Shown piece after piece: positions 17,710 through 26,174 of a DNA stretch of 64,000 nucleotides (its first letter is position 1; every line of letters begins with the position of its first letter). Made by a program: the position numbers and the translations under genes. This DNA is from CAYNRG01 sp964399545 (GTDB lineage: Bacteria > Bacillota_I > Bacilli_A > Erysipelotrichales > Erysipelotrichaceae), in the NCBI GenBank assembly GCA_964399545.1, contig CAYNRG010000001.1:248001-312000 (forward strand), in the 5' to 3' direction. The notes beneath the pieces were generated by a model. That model was not told the origin of the DNA, ran no database searches, and saw only the letters and a program-made list of their open reading frames with translations.

Positions 17710-17800
17710 GCAAAAGAGATAGAAATGATCGAAGTATTAAGGATAAAATTTTAAGTTAAATATTAAGAAGAGCAGGTATTTTTAATTGTCGCACCTGATA

Positions 17801-17830
17801 TTGACTTTCTGTGGAAATTTAGGATATAAT
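17801..17830 (+). promoter_or_regulatory. Promoter of the leuS T-box leader
   Basis: TTGACT (17801-17806) and TATAAT (17825-17830) are 18 bases apart. Confidence 0.8.
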
Positions 17831-17836
17831 GAAAAC

Positions 17837-18068
17837 GCAATGAAATAGAGTAGTAATTTGTCGGAAAATGAAAAGAGAGTCAAGGGTTGGTGGAACTTGA
17901 TATGGAAGATAGATGAACTCACTATGGAGCTGGCCTGAAGAAAAGGGTTCCGTATAGCCTGCGTTAAAGGGAATGAAGTGCATGTTTGAGATTGGAATGA
18001 ATGTTAAAACATGAAATAAGGTGGTACCGCGTGAATAACGTCCTTATATGAATAAGGATGTTTTTTTG
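17837..18068 (+). ncRNA. T-box leader of leuS, specifier CUC (Leu)
   Basis: tRNA-sensing leader that should raise leuS expression when uncharged tRNA-Leu accumulates. The T-box sequence AAGGTGGTACCGCG is at 18018-18031. The specifier-loop context GAACTCACTATGGAGC places the codon CTC at 17918-17920. The terminator arms are AACGTCCTTAT (18037-18047) and its partner near 18052-18062, followed by seven or more T. The competing antiterminator would use the T-box strand. Confidence 0.93.
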
Positions 18069-18087
18069 TTGTTTAAGGAGGGAAAAA

Positions 18088-20481
18088 ATGACATACAATC
18101 ATAGTGAAATTGAAAAAAAATGGCAGAGTGTTTGGGAAGATAAGAAAGTTTTTGAAACAAATATGTGGGACTTTACTAAACCTAAATTTTATGCATTAGA
18201 CATGTTTCCATATCCTTCGGGACATGGTTTGCATGTGGGTCATCCGGAGGGGTATACGGCAACTGATATTGTTTCAAGAATGAAACGAATGCAAGGGTTT
18301 AATGTTTTTCATCCAATGGGATTTGATTCTTTTGGATTACCTGCGGAGCAGTATGCAATACAAACAGGAAATCACCCTGAAGGATTTACTTTGGAGAATA
18401 TTGCTACATTTACACGACAGTTGAAAATGTTTGGGTTTTCAATCGACTGGGATAAGCAAATCTCTACATGTGATCCAGCATATTACAAGTGGACACAATG
18501 GATTTTTAAGCAACTATATCAAGATAATCTAGCTAAATATGTAGAGTTTCCGGTAAATTGGTGCGAAGAATTAGGGACTGTATTAGCTAATGATGAGATT
18601 ATTGATGGAAAATCAGAGCGTGGGGGCTATCCGGTAGTTCGAAAAATGATGAAACAATGGGTTATCGACATTGTTCGTTATGCAGAGCGATTATTGGAAG
18701 GGCTAGATGACTTAGAATGGCCAGAGTCAACGAAGGAGATGCAACGAAACTGGATTGGTAAGTCAATAGGTGCGCTAGTTGTTTTTAAGGTTGATAGTTT
18801 TGATGGTGAGTTTAAAGTATTTACAACACGGTGTGATACACTGTTTGGAGCTACCTATTGTGTATTAGCTCCAGAACATGAACTTGTAGATAAAATTACT
18901 ACGAAAGAGCAATATGATGAAGTTATAATGTATAAAAAACAATGTGCAAATAAATCTGAATTAGAAAGAACTGAACTTAATAAGGATAAAACAGGAGTAT
19001 TTACTGGAGCGTATGCAGTGAATCCAGTGAATAACAAAAAAGTGCCTATTTGGATTTCAGATTATGTTTTAGCAACGTATGGGACAGGTGCTATTATGGC
19101 TGTTCCAGCTCATGATCAACGTGATTATGAATTTGCTAAAAAATTTGGATTAGAAATTATTCAAGTTTTGGATGGTGGAGATATTACGGAAAAAGCAATG
19201 GAAGAAGATGGGCTACATATTAATTCTGACTTTTTGAATGGACTAGATAAAGAAACAGCCATTCAAACAATGTTGGCTTGGTTAGAAACAAATAATAAAG
19301 GAGAAGCAAAAGTAAATTATCGATTAAGAGAGTGGATTTTTGCAAGGCAGAGATATTGGGGCGAACCAATTCCAGTAGTTCATTATGAAGATGGAACATC
19401 CGAAACGTTAAATGATGAAGAATTGCCGTTAGTTCTTCCTGAAATGGATGATTATAAAGGGGAAAATGGGAAGGCTCCATTGGAACGTGCTACTGCATGG
19501 GTTCATGGTGAAAGAAACGGAAGAAAATTTGAACGTGAGGTAACAACGATGCCAGGATCTGCAGGAAGTAGTTGGTACTTCTTAAGGTATCTCGATCCTA
19601 GAAATGATAGAGTTTTTGCAGATAAAAAATTACTTGAATACTGGATGCCGGTTGATTTATACGTGGGTGGTTCGGAGCATGCCGTAGGGCATTTATTATA
19701 TTCAAGGATGTGGAATAACTTCCTCTATGACAAAGGGTTGGTTCCGACTAAAGAGCCATTTAAAAAGCTTTTTCACCAAGGGATGATACTAGGAGAAAAT
19801 GGAGAAAAGATGAGTAAATCACGTGGTAACGTGGTTAATCCAGATGTAATCATTGAGAAATTCGGAGCAGATACTTTACGAGTTTATGAGATGTTTATGG
19901 GACCGCTTGAGATTAGTAAGCCTTGGAGTGAAGGTGGTGTTGAAGGTGCTCGTCGTTGGTTAGAACGTGTTTGGCGATTGATGATAGAGAATGATTATAT
20001 TGTCGATGAAAATGATGGGGAACTAGATTATATTTATAATCAAACTGTTCAAAAAGTGACGAATGATATTGACACTTTAAATATGAATACAGCAATTTCG
20101 CAAATGATGATTTTTATTAATGAGTGCTATAAGCAGAAAAAGGTATATCGCCCGTATGCATTGAATTTTATTAAAATGTTATCTTGCTTTGCGCCGCATG
20201 TATCTGAAGAAATATACTCAACACTAACAGGAAAAGAGACAATTACTTATGAAGAATGGCCGACTGTTGATCCAAGAAAGCTTGTTTTAAATGAAGTTGA
20301 GATTCCTGTACAAGTGAATGGTAAATTTCGAGGGAAGTTTACTATAGGAAAAGATGCGAATAAGGCTATTATTGAAGAAAAGGCTTGTAATTTAGAGTCT
20401 GTAAAAGGACAGATAGAAGGGAAAGAAATCATAAAAATTATTATTATTCCGAACAAACTAGTAAATATTGTTGTTAAATAA
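18088..20481 (+). CDS. leuS: Leucyl-tRNA synthetase
   Basis: Charges tRNA-Leu. The frame opens at 18058 inside the leader terminator, but ATG 18088 follows AAGGAGGG with good spacing and gives MTYNHSEIEKKWQ. The class I HIGH motif appears as HVGHPEGY within PYPSGHGLHVGH. The editing domain has the TTRCDTLFGATY stretch, and the KMSKS loop reads EKMSKSRGN. The anticodon-binding and C-terminal domains are present. The length of 797 aa is usual. The T-box leader controls it. Confidence 0.97.
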   Translation: MTYNHSEIEKKWQSVWEDKKVFETNMWDFTKPKFYALDMFPYPSGHGLHVGHPEGYTATDIVSRMKRMQGFNVFHPMGFDSFGLPAEQYAIQTGNHPEGFTLENIATFTRQLKMFGFSIDWDKQISTCDPAYYKWTQWIFKQLYQDNLAKYVEFPVNWCEELGTVLANDEIIDGKSERGGYPVVRKMMKQWVIDIVRYAERLLEGLDDLEWPESTKEMQRNWIGKSIGALVVFKVDSFDGEFKVFTTRCDTLFGATYCVLAPEHELVDKITTKEQYDEVIMYKKQCANKSELERTELNKDKTGVFTGAYAVNPVNNKKVPIWISDYVLATYGTGAIMAVPAHDQRDYEFAKKFGLEIIQVLDGGDITEKAMEEDGLHINSDFLNGLDKETAIQTMLAWLETNNKGEAKVNYRLREWIFARQRYWGEPIPVVHYEDGTSETLNDEELPLVLPEMDDYKGENGKAPLERATAWVHGERNGRKFEREVTTMPGSAGSSWYFLRYLDPRNDRVFADKKLLEYWMPVDLYVGGSEHAVGHLLYSRMWNNFLYDKGLVPTKEPFKKLFHQGMILGENGEKMSKSRGNVVNPDVIIEKFGADTLRVYEMFMGPLEISKPWSEGGVEGARRWLERVWRLMIENDYIVDENDGELDYIYNQTVQKVTNDIDTLNMNTAISQMMIFINECYKQKKVYRPYALNFIKMLSCFAPHVSEEIYSTLTGKETITYEEWPTVDPRKLVLNEVEIPVQVNGKFRGKFTIGKDANKAIIEEKACNLESVKGQIEGKEIIKIIIIPNKLVNIVVK

Positions 20482-20512
20482 AGAACTTCTAGGAGTTCTT
20501 TTCTCTTTTTTC
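20479..20512 (+). terminator. Terminator after leuS
   Basis: AAGAACT (20481-20487) and AGTTCTT (20494-20500) form a stem followed by a T-rich tail. It overlaps the leuS stop. Confidence 0.8.
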
Positions 20513-20532
20513 TAGTGAAAAATCATTTTTTT

Positions 20533-20541
20533 TGGTATAAT
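20533..20541 (+). promoter_or_regulatory. Extended -10 promoter for scpAB
   Basis: TGG directly before TATAAT (20536-20541) forms an extended -10 element. No clear -35 box is visible. Confidence 0.55.
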
Positions 20542-20560
20542 CGAAAGGCGAGGTGATGAG

Positions 20561-21298
20561 ATGTCGTTTACAGTAACTATTGATCAATTTGAAGGTCCAT
20601 TGGCATTAATGTTGCATTTAATTAAAGAACAGGAACTAGATCTTTTTAATTTGGATATTAGTGTTTTAACTGATCAGTATTTGTTATATTTAAATAAAAT
20701 GGAGAGTATGCATTTAGAAGTAGAGAGTGAGTACTTAGTTGAGCTTGCCACACTTATTGAATATAAAAGTAAGAAAATTTTGCCTAAAGAAGAAGCTATG
20801 TTGGACTCTGAATACGAAGAAGATCCACAAGAAAGATTAGTGCGGCGGTTATTAGAGTATCAACAATTTAAAGAAGTTACAGAAGAACTGAATGACTTGT
20901 ACCATCAACGAATGATTCAAATGGCTAAGCCAATTTCTATTGAAGTAGATGAATGGACAAAAGCGAAAATTGAAGAAATTCCTTGGGAAGGGACTCCGTA
21001 TGATTTGGTGAAAGCAATGACGAAATGTTTGCGCCGAATTCAGTTATCTAAACCGATAGAGACAAAATTTACGACACGCGAAATTTCAATGGAAGAGCGA
21101 TCATTGCAAATCAAATCAAGGTTAAATAAATTACCAGAAACATTTAGTTTTGATACATTATTAGAAGATTGTGAAGAGTTACCGATGGTTATTGCAACAT
21201 TTTTATCTATTTTAGACTTAGCACGCCAACATATATTAGTGTTTACATTAGACGATGAAGAAAAGATTTGGTTTAAGAGAGGACAAAAACATGAGTGA
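20561..21298 (+). CDS. scpA: Segregation and condensation protein A (kleisin)
   Basis: Kleisin subunit of the Smc-ScpAB condensin. The N-terminal signature is IDQFEGPLALMLHLIKEQEL, followed by YLVELATLIEYKSKKILP, and the C-terminal winged helix contains LIEDC-like LLEDCEELPMVIATFLSILD. The length of 245 aa is typical. GAGGTGA precedes the ATG. The 3' end overlaps scpB by 8 bases, so the two partners are translationally coupled. Confidence 0.95.
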   Translation: MSFTVTIDQFEGPLALMLHLIKEQELDLFNLDISVLTDQYLLYLNKMESMHLEVESEYLVELATLIEYKSKKILPKEEAMLDSEYEEDPQERLVRRLLEYQQFKEVTEELNDLYHQRMIQMAKPISIEVDEWTKAKIEEIPWEGTPYDLVKAMTKCLRRIQLSKPIETKFTTREISMEERSLQIKSRLNKLPETFSFDTLLEDCEELPMVIATFLSILDLARQHILVFTLDDEEKIWFKRGQKHE

Positions 21299-21926
21299 GA
21301 TAATTGAAAAAAAAGAAAATCTTAGTAGTGAAGAGTTACAGGAAAACAATGATGAACAAATAAATACAGAGAGTTTTATTGAAGGAAATCAAGCTTGTAC
21401 TATTATGGAGGGGATCCTTTTCATTGTGGGAGATGAAGGTATTACACTAGAGCAAGCTCAAGAGGTTTTAGACGCATCTCAGGAAAAAGTAGTGGCGGTT
21501 TTTGAAGAACTACAAAGACAGTATAGTGATGATAATCGAGGGATGGAGATTGTTAACTATGGAGGGGTATATAAATTCTTGTCAAAAGCTATTATTCATC
21601 CTTATGCGGAGAAATTATTTCAAACTACAAAAAAAGTTGGGTTATCTCAATCCGCATTAGAAACGTTAGCGATTGTTGCATATAAACAACCTATCACAAG
21701 AGTAGAAGTTGAAGAAATTCGAGGAGTTGGGTGTGATATGATGCTTAGAAAGTTGATGGCAAGAAACTTGATTGAAGAAACGGGAAGAAGTGAAGCTCCA
21801 GGAAGGCCTATTCTTTACTCTGTGACTTCAGAGTTTATGGATAGCTTTAAATTATTAAGTTTAGATGAATTGCCAGACTTACCCGATTACAGTCAAAGCG
21901 AAGAAACAGAAAATTTATTTGATTAA
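21291..21926 (+). CDS. scpB: Segregation and condensation protein B
   Basis: Double winged-helix partner that dimerises and binds ScpA. A longer frame begins at 21255, but ATG 21291 has AGAGAGGA upstream and overlaps the scpA end as CATGAGTGA. The first 35 or so residues are acidic and unstructured. Core signatures are MEGILFIVGDEGITLEQ, SALETLAIVAYKQPITRVEVEEIRG (split across the second winged helix) and GRPILYSVTSEFMDSF. The length is 212 aa. Confidence 0.95.
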   Translation: MSEIIEKKENLSSEELQENNDEQINTESFIEGNQACTIMEGILFIVGDEGITLEQAQEVLDASQEKVVAVFEELQRQYSDDNRGMEIVNYGGVYKFLSKAIIHPYAEKLFQTTKKVGLSQSALETLAIVAYKQPITRVEVEEIRGVGCDMMLRKLMARNLIEETGRSEAPGRPILYSVTSEFMDSFKLLSLDELPDLPDYSQSEETENLFD

Positions 21927-21939
21927 GGTCAAAGAAACC

Positions 21940-21972
21940 AGATATAGAGAAAGGTCTAGTTTCTTATATCTG
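21940..21972 (+). other. Hairpin between scpB and flippase gene, no U tract
   Basis: CAGATATA(g)AGAA (21940-21952) pairs with TTCTTATATCTG (21961-21972), 12 pairs with one bulge. No T run follows on either strand, so it is more likely an RNA-processing or stability element than a terminator. Confidence 0.5.
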
Positions 21973-21989
21973 AGAAAAGGTGAGAAAAA

Positions 21990-23429
21990 ATGAATAAAAA
22001 GTTGATTAATAATTATTTTTATAGTGTTTTGTATCAGATGTTACTAGTACTTATTCCGTTACTTATTACTCCATATACGACAAGAGTTTTAGGATTGACA
22101 TCACTTTCAATTAATACAGGTACTGCTAATGTCGTTCAGTGGTTTGCACTATTTGGAATTATGGGAATTAACACTTATGGAAATAGAGAGATTGCAAGAG
22201 TTCGTGATAATAAGGAAAAATGTTCTAGGACATTTTTTGAAATTTTTACAATGCAAGGAGTTAGTTTAGGAATAACGATTCTATTTTTTTTAGGGTATCT
22301 TTTCTTAGTAGGTGATCAATATATTGAAATTCTGATCATTCAAGGAGTAGCGCTTATTGGGGTAGCATTAGATATTACTTGGTTTTTCTATGGGGTAGAG
22401 GATTTTAAAAAGGTATCTTTAAGAAATTGTTTTGTTAAGGTAATAGGAGTATTGTTAATCTTTTTACTTATAAAAAAACCAGAAGATTTAGCTCTTTTTG
22501 TGACAATCAATGTAAGTGTAGCAGTGATTGGTCAATTGGTAATGTGGTTTCAATTGAGGGAATATATCCAGTTTGAAAAAGTTACATTTTCAGGGGTGTG
22601 GAGGCATGTAGTGCCCAATATTCGTTTTTTTATACCTCAACTAGCAATTAGTGTATATTCTATTATGGATGTGACAATGTTGAAACAAATTGGTCCAGTT
22701 TATGAAGAAATTTATTTATATGAACAAACCCAGAGGTTTATTAAAATGTTTTTGTTCTTCATTACATCTATCGGAACAGTAATGCTTCCGAGGTTATCTA
22801 ATATTTATGGAAAAAATAATATAAAATTGATTCAATCTTATTTGAATAAGACACTTCGAGTTTCTATCTATTTAGCGATTCCGATGATTTTAGGGATTTA
22901 TGCAGTAATACAAGGGTTCGTTGATTGGTTTTTGCCGGCTGATTTTGCTGTTGTAGGAGAATTAATTCGTTGGGGGTCTCCGCTGATTCTTTTCATTTCC
23001 TTGAGTAATGTATTTGGTGTTCAGTTTTTGCTTCCAACGGGTGATACAAAGAATTATACAAGATCTGTTCTAATAGGGGCGTGTGTAAACTTTGTTCTGA
23101 ATTTTATCTTCATCCCACTTTATGGTGTTTTTGGCGCATTGCTTGCCTCCGTTCTAGGGGAGATGAGTGTAACTCTCTTCCAGTGGTTGATTGTTCGAAA
23201 ATTAATTGACTTTAGTTTAGAGAAAAAAGAATTGATTATTGTAGCTAGTTCTGCAGTGATAATGATGTTTATTGCTATGGGAGTTGGAGCTTTAGCGACA
23301 CCAAGTTTTGTGCTAACCTGTTTACAAGGGATTCTAGGGGTTGCTACGTATGTAGGGTTATTGTATGTGTTTAAAGCTCCGTTGTTTATAGAAGTACTGG
23401 AAAGAAAGTCAAAGATTCAACCGGAGTAA
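21990..23429 (+). CDS. Oligosaccharide flippase (Wzx/RfbX-like, MOP superfamily)
   Basis: Polytopic membrane protein with about 12-14 predicted spans. The N-terminus follows the family pattern (LLVLIPLLITPYTTRVLG, then FALFGIMGINTYGNREIA), and later segments include FIPQLAISVYSIMDVTML and GTVMLPRLSNIYGKNN. Members flip lipid-linked sugars for capsule, teichoic-type or other surface polymers. No glycosyltransferase or polymerase gene lies nearby, so its substrate is unknown. It is 63 bases after scpB and may ride on that transcript. Confidence 0.85.
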   Translation: MNKKLINNYFYSVLYQMLLVLIPLLITPYTTRVLGLTSLSINTGTANVVQWFALFGIMGINTYGNREIARVRDNKEKCSRTFFEIFTMQGVSLGITILFFLGYLFLVGDQYIEILIIQGVALIGVALDITWFFYGVEDFKKVSLRNCFVKVIGVLLIFLLIKKPEDLALFVTINVSVAVIGQLVMWFQLREYIQFEKVTFSGVWRHVVPNIRFFIPQLAISVYSIMDVTMLKQIGPVYEEIYLYEQTQRFIKMFLFFITSIGTVMLPRLSNIYGKNNIKLIQSYLNKTLRVSIYLAIPMILGIYAVIQGFVDWFLPADFAVVGELIRWGSPLILFISLSNVFGVQFLLPTGDTKNYTRSVLIGACVNFVLNFIFIPLYGVFGALLASVLGEMSVTLFQWLIVRKLIDFSLEKKELIIVASSAVIMMFIAMGVGALATPSFVLTCLQGILGVATYVGLLYVFKAPLFIEVLERKSKIQPE

Positions 23430-23463
23430 AAGAGAAAACTATAATTAAGAGAACAAGAAACTC

Positions 23464-23492
23464 TTGCACAATGAGTAGTATTTATGTATAAT
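23464..23492 (+). promoter_or_regulatory. purF promoter
   Basis: TTGCAC (23464-23469) and TATAAT (23487-23492) are exactly 17 bases apart. Confidence 0.85.
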
Positions 23493-23499
23493 AGGGAAT

Positions 23500-23518
23500 G
23501 TAATTGAAATTCAATTAC
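23500..23518 (+). promoter_or_regulatory. Perfect 19-bp palindrome at the purF transcript 5' end
   Basis: GTAATTGAA and TTCAATTAC flank a single central A. It sits at about +2 to +20 of the predicted transcript, immediately before the riboswitch P1 stem. It does not resemble the Bacillus PurBox as I know it. Confidence 0.65.
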
Positions 23519-23588
23519 CTACTTGTATAGGTGTCAAACTATGGCTGACATGTTTCTACCCGCTTGCCTATAGCGGACTACAAGTAAA
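23519..23588 (+). ncRNA. Purine riboswitch aptamer, guanine-type
   Basis: P1 pairs ACTTG (23521-23525) with CAAGT (23581-23585). P2 is TGTCA/TGACA with loop bases ending in ATGG. J2/3 carries the invariant TTTCTACC. P3 is CCGCT/AGCGG, and its loop contains the CC that pairs with GG of the P2 loop. J3/1 reads GGACTAC, so the specificity base is C, the guanine/hypoxanthine form rather than the adenine U form. It precedes purF. Confidence 0.92.
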
Positions 23589-23663
23589 CCTTTTCCCAAT
23601 GAAAATGGTTTGCTTTCATGGAGGGAAAATGGTAAATATGCAGAGGATGGGAAAATAGGAATA

Positions 23664-23704
23664 GAATGTGTATATCAATAAATATATGCATTTTTTTGTT
23701 TTTC
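23664..23704 (+). terminator. Riboswitch-linked terminator in the purF leader
   Basis: ATGTGTATAT (23666-23675) and ATATATGCAT (23682-23691) form 10 pairs (two G-T) around CAATAA, followed by TTTTTTGTTTTT. Ligand-bound aptamer is expected to favour this stem. Another stem, AAACCTTTTC with GAAAATGGTTT just after P1, may be part of the switch. Confidence 0.8.
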
Positions 23705-23733
23705 TAGACTGGGAAAAGGGAGAGGAAAAAGAA

Positions 23734-25140
23734 ATGGATGAATTCAAAGAAATGATGAAAAAAAGCTTAAATGAAGAGTGTGGTTGTTTTGGGGTATACA
23801 ATGTAAGTGAGGCGGCGAGTTTATCTTATTTTGGGCTCCATGCATTGCAACATCGCGGACAAGAAGCATGCGGAATGGCGACAAGTGATAATCAAGAAAT
23901 TCAGTGTTATAAAGCGAAAGGATTGTTGAGTGATGTTTTTAATAATAAGATTATTCAGGATTTAAAAGGGATTCATGCTGTAGGACATGTGCGATACTCT
24001 ACTGCTAAAGATAACCAAATTGAAAATGTACAACCACTCATGGTTCGAGCACATACAGGACATTTTGCAGTAGTGAATAACGGACAAATTGTTAATGCTG
24101 CTGAACTAAAGTATTCTTTAGAGAAGGATGGAAGTATTTTTCAAGGAACAAGTTGTAGTGAAATTCTAGTGCACCTTATTCAAAAAGAAGAAGGTTCTAT
24201 GATTCAAAAAATTTCAAAGGCTTGTAAAAAGTTAGAAGGATCTTTTGCGTTAATTATTATGACAAAGGACTGTATGTATGCGGTGAGGGATAAAAATGGT
24301 CTTCGCCCACTATCTATTGCTAAGATAGAGGATGGCTATTGTATATCCAGTGAATCATGTGCGTATGACATTGTAAATGCTACAATGATTCGTGATGTAG
24401 AACCAGGAGAAGTAGTTCGCATTAATAAAAACGGGTTAGATTCTTTCCGCTACACAGAAGATATTCAGAAGAAGATGTGTTCGATGGAATATATTTACTT
24501 TGCTAGACCAGACAGTGTTATAGAAGGTATTAATGTCCATAATGCAAGGAAAAACTCGGGGAAACTCCTAGCACGAAAAGAGAAACAAGATGCTGATATT
24601 GTAATTGGAGTTCCAGATTCTTCTTTGAGTGCGGCAATCGGATATGCTGAGGAAAGTGGACTTCCATATGAATTAGGATTGATCAAAAATCGTTATGTTG
24701 GAAGAACGTTTATTCAGCCTACACAGCAGCAAAGGGAACGAGGAGTTCGGATGAAACTGAGTGCTATTTCTGCGATTGTTCGTGGAAAAAGAGTAGTTAT
24801 GATCGATGATTCTATTGTTCGTGGAACAACATCTAGGAGAATTGTTCAATTACTTAAAGATGCTGGAGCAAAAGAGGTTCATGTGCGTATTGCTTCACCT
24901 GAATTTAAGAGTCCATGTTTTTATGGTGTAGATACATCAACATATGAAGAATTAATCAGTTCACGTTTAAATGTAGAAGAATTAAAAACTCATATTGGAG
25001 CTGATACTTTGGAGTTTTTAACAATTGATGAAGTTAAAGAAGCCAATGGGAAAGATTTATGTGTTGCTTGTTTTGATGGTGTATATCCGACTAATTTATT
25101 TACTCTGCAAAAAGTTTTGGATAATAAACAAAGTAAATAG
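23734..25140 (+). CDS. purF: Amidophosphoribosyltransferase
   Basis: First committed step of purine synthesis: PRPP plus glutamine gives phosphoribosylamine. The frame opens at a GTG (23668) inside the terminator stem; ATG 23734 after GGGAGAGG is the real start. A 15-residue propeptide precedes Cys16 of CGCFGVYN, the N-terminal nucleophile after cleavage. The PRPP loop is VVMIDDSIVRGTTSRR. Cysteines in CSMEYIYF, PCFYG and CVACF match the 4Fe-4S cluster positions of the Bacillus-type enzyme. No other purine-pathway gene adjoins it. Confidence 0.96.
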   Translation: MDEFKEMMKKSLNEECGCFGVYNVSEAASLSYFGLHALQHRGQEACGMATSDNQEIQCYKAKGLLSDVFNNKIIQDLKGIHAVGHVRYSTAKDNQIENVQPLMVRAHTGHFAVVNNGQIVNAAELKYSLEKDGSIFQGTSCSEILVHLIQKEEGSMIQKISKACKKLEGSFALIIMTKDCMYAVRDKNGLRPLSIAKIEDGYCISSESCAYDIVNATMIRDVEPGEVVRINKNGLDSFRYTEDIQKKMCSMEYIYFARPDSVIEGINVHNARKNSGKLLARKEKQDADIVIGVPDSSLSAAIGYAEESGLPYELGLIKNRYVGRTFIQPTQQQRERGVRMKLSAISAIVRGKRVVMIDDSIVRGTTSRRIVQLLKDAGAKEVHVRIASPEFKSPCFYGVDTSTYEELISSRLNVEELKTHIGADTLEFLTIDEVKEANGKDLCVACFDGVYPTNLFTLQKVLDNKQSK

Positions 25141-25196
25141 ATACCGAATAATGAGTGAGTATGGTAGAATATGAAATATAAAAGGAGTAGAGATGT

Positions 25197-26030
25197 ATGA
25201 GTGATTGTAATCAACAATGTAGTTCATGTTCGAAATCATGTTCGGATAGAAAAGAAGAGAGCTTATTAGCGAAACCACATCCTAAAAGTTCAATTAAGAA
25301 AATTATTGGCATTCTTAGTGGGAAGGGTGGAGTTGGAAAAAGTTTGACTACTAGCATGTTAGCGGTAGCGTTACAAAGAGAAGGGTATCGCGTAGGAATC
25401 TTGGATGCTGATATTACTGGACCAAGTATCGGAAAAATTTTCGGTATTAATGAAAAAGCAGTTGGAAATGAAACAACAATTTATCCGTGTAAAACGTCGG
25501 AAGGGATTGATGTTATTTCGATTAATATGCTGCTAGAAAATGATGAAACTCCTGTACTTTGGAGAGGGCCAATTATTGCGGGTATGGTTAAGCAGTTTTA
25601 TACTGATGTACTTTGGCAAGATATTGATTTTTTATTAGTTGACCTTCCGCCTGGGACAAGTGATGTTTCATTAACTATTTTTCAATCACTACCATTAGAT
25701 GGAGTTGTGATGGTGACAACCCCGCAAGATTTAGTTAAGATGATTGTTGCAAAAACAATAAATATGGCTAAGTCAATGGATATCCCGATTTTGGGATTGA
25801 TTGAAAATATGAGTTATATTGAATGTGAAGATTGCGGGCATCGTATTTATCCATTTGGGCAGAGTCGTATAGAAGAAGTAGCGAAAGAATATGATTTAAA
25901 GATTCTAGCACAAAACCCAATTAACCCTGAGTATGCAGCATTGTGTGATTCAGGACAATTTGAAAAAGCGGATATTCAACCTATTGAAACAGCAATAGAG
26001 GAAATTAAAAAGTATCTAGAAGCCAATTAA
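25197..26030 (+). CDS. Mrp/NBP35 family P-loop ATPase (iron-sulfur carrier)
   Basis: Deviant-Walker ATPase that acts as a carrier for iron-sulfur clusters. A Cys-rich N-terminus (CNQQCSSCSKSC) precedes Walker A GKGGVGKS, followed by LDADITGPSI, DLPPGTSD, and the C-terminal cluster site CEDCG. The length of 277 aa is normal for the short NBP35-like form without the MIP18 domain. It follows purF, whose product needs a 4Fe-4S cluster, but a functional link is only suggested by position. TGG-TAGAAT (25162-25170) is a possible extended -10 box of its own. Confidence 0.9.
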   Translation: MSDCNQQCSSCSKSCSDRKEESLLAKPHPKSSIKKIIGILSGKGGVGKSLTTSMLAVALQREGYRVGILDADITGPSIGKIFGINEKAVGNETTIYPCKTSEGIDVISINMLLENDETPVLWRGPIIAGMVKQFYTDVLWQDIDFLLVDLPPGTSDVSLTIFQSLPLDGVVMVTTPQDLVKMIVAKTINMAKSMDIPILGLIENMSYIECEDCGHRIYPFGQSRIEEVAKEYDLKILAQNPINPEYAALCDSGQFEKADIQPIETAIEEIKKYLEAN

Positions 26031-26048
26031 TTTTAGTTGGCTTTTTTT
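26020..26048 (+). terminator. Terminator after the Mrp gene
   Basis: AGCCAA (26021-26026) and TTGGCT (26037-26042) with a following T run. The stem includes the last sense codons and stop. Confidence 0.85.
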
Positions 26049-26132
26049 AGATTTAACTAAATCAGGGGTAAGAAAAGGTTAGGAAATAGAATACTAAAAA
26101 TTAATGAACATGAACAAGAAATTCTTATTCTA

Positions 26133-26141
26133 TGATATAAT
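26133..26141 (+). promoter_or_regulatory. Extended -10 promoter for the ABC exporter
   Basis: TGA directly before TATAAT (26136-26141). No -35 box is evident. Confidence 0.55.
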
Positions 26142-26174
26142 CAATGTAGTAAAACAAATAGGAGGGGCAGAAGT

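Noticed and set aside
23668..23733. N-terminal extension of PurF from GTG 23668
   Set aside because: The GTG lies inside the leader terminator stem and would add residues before the normal propeptide; ATG 23734 has a proper ribosome site.
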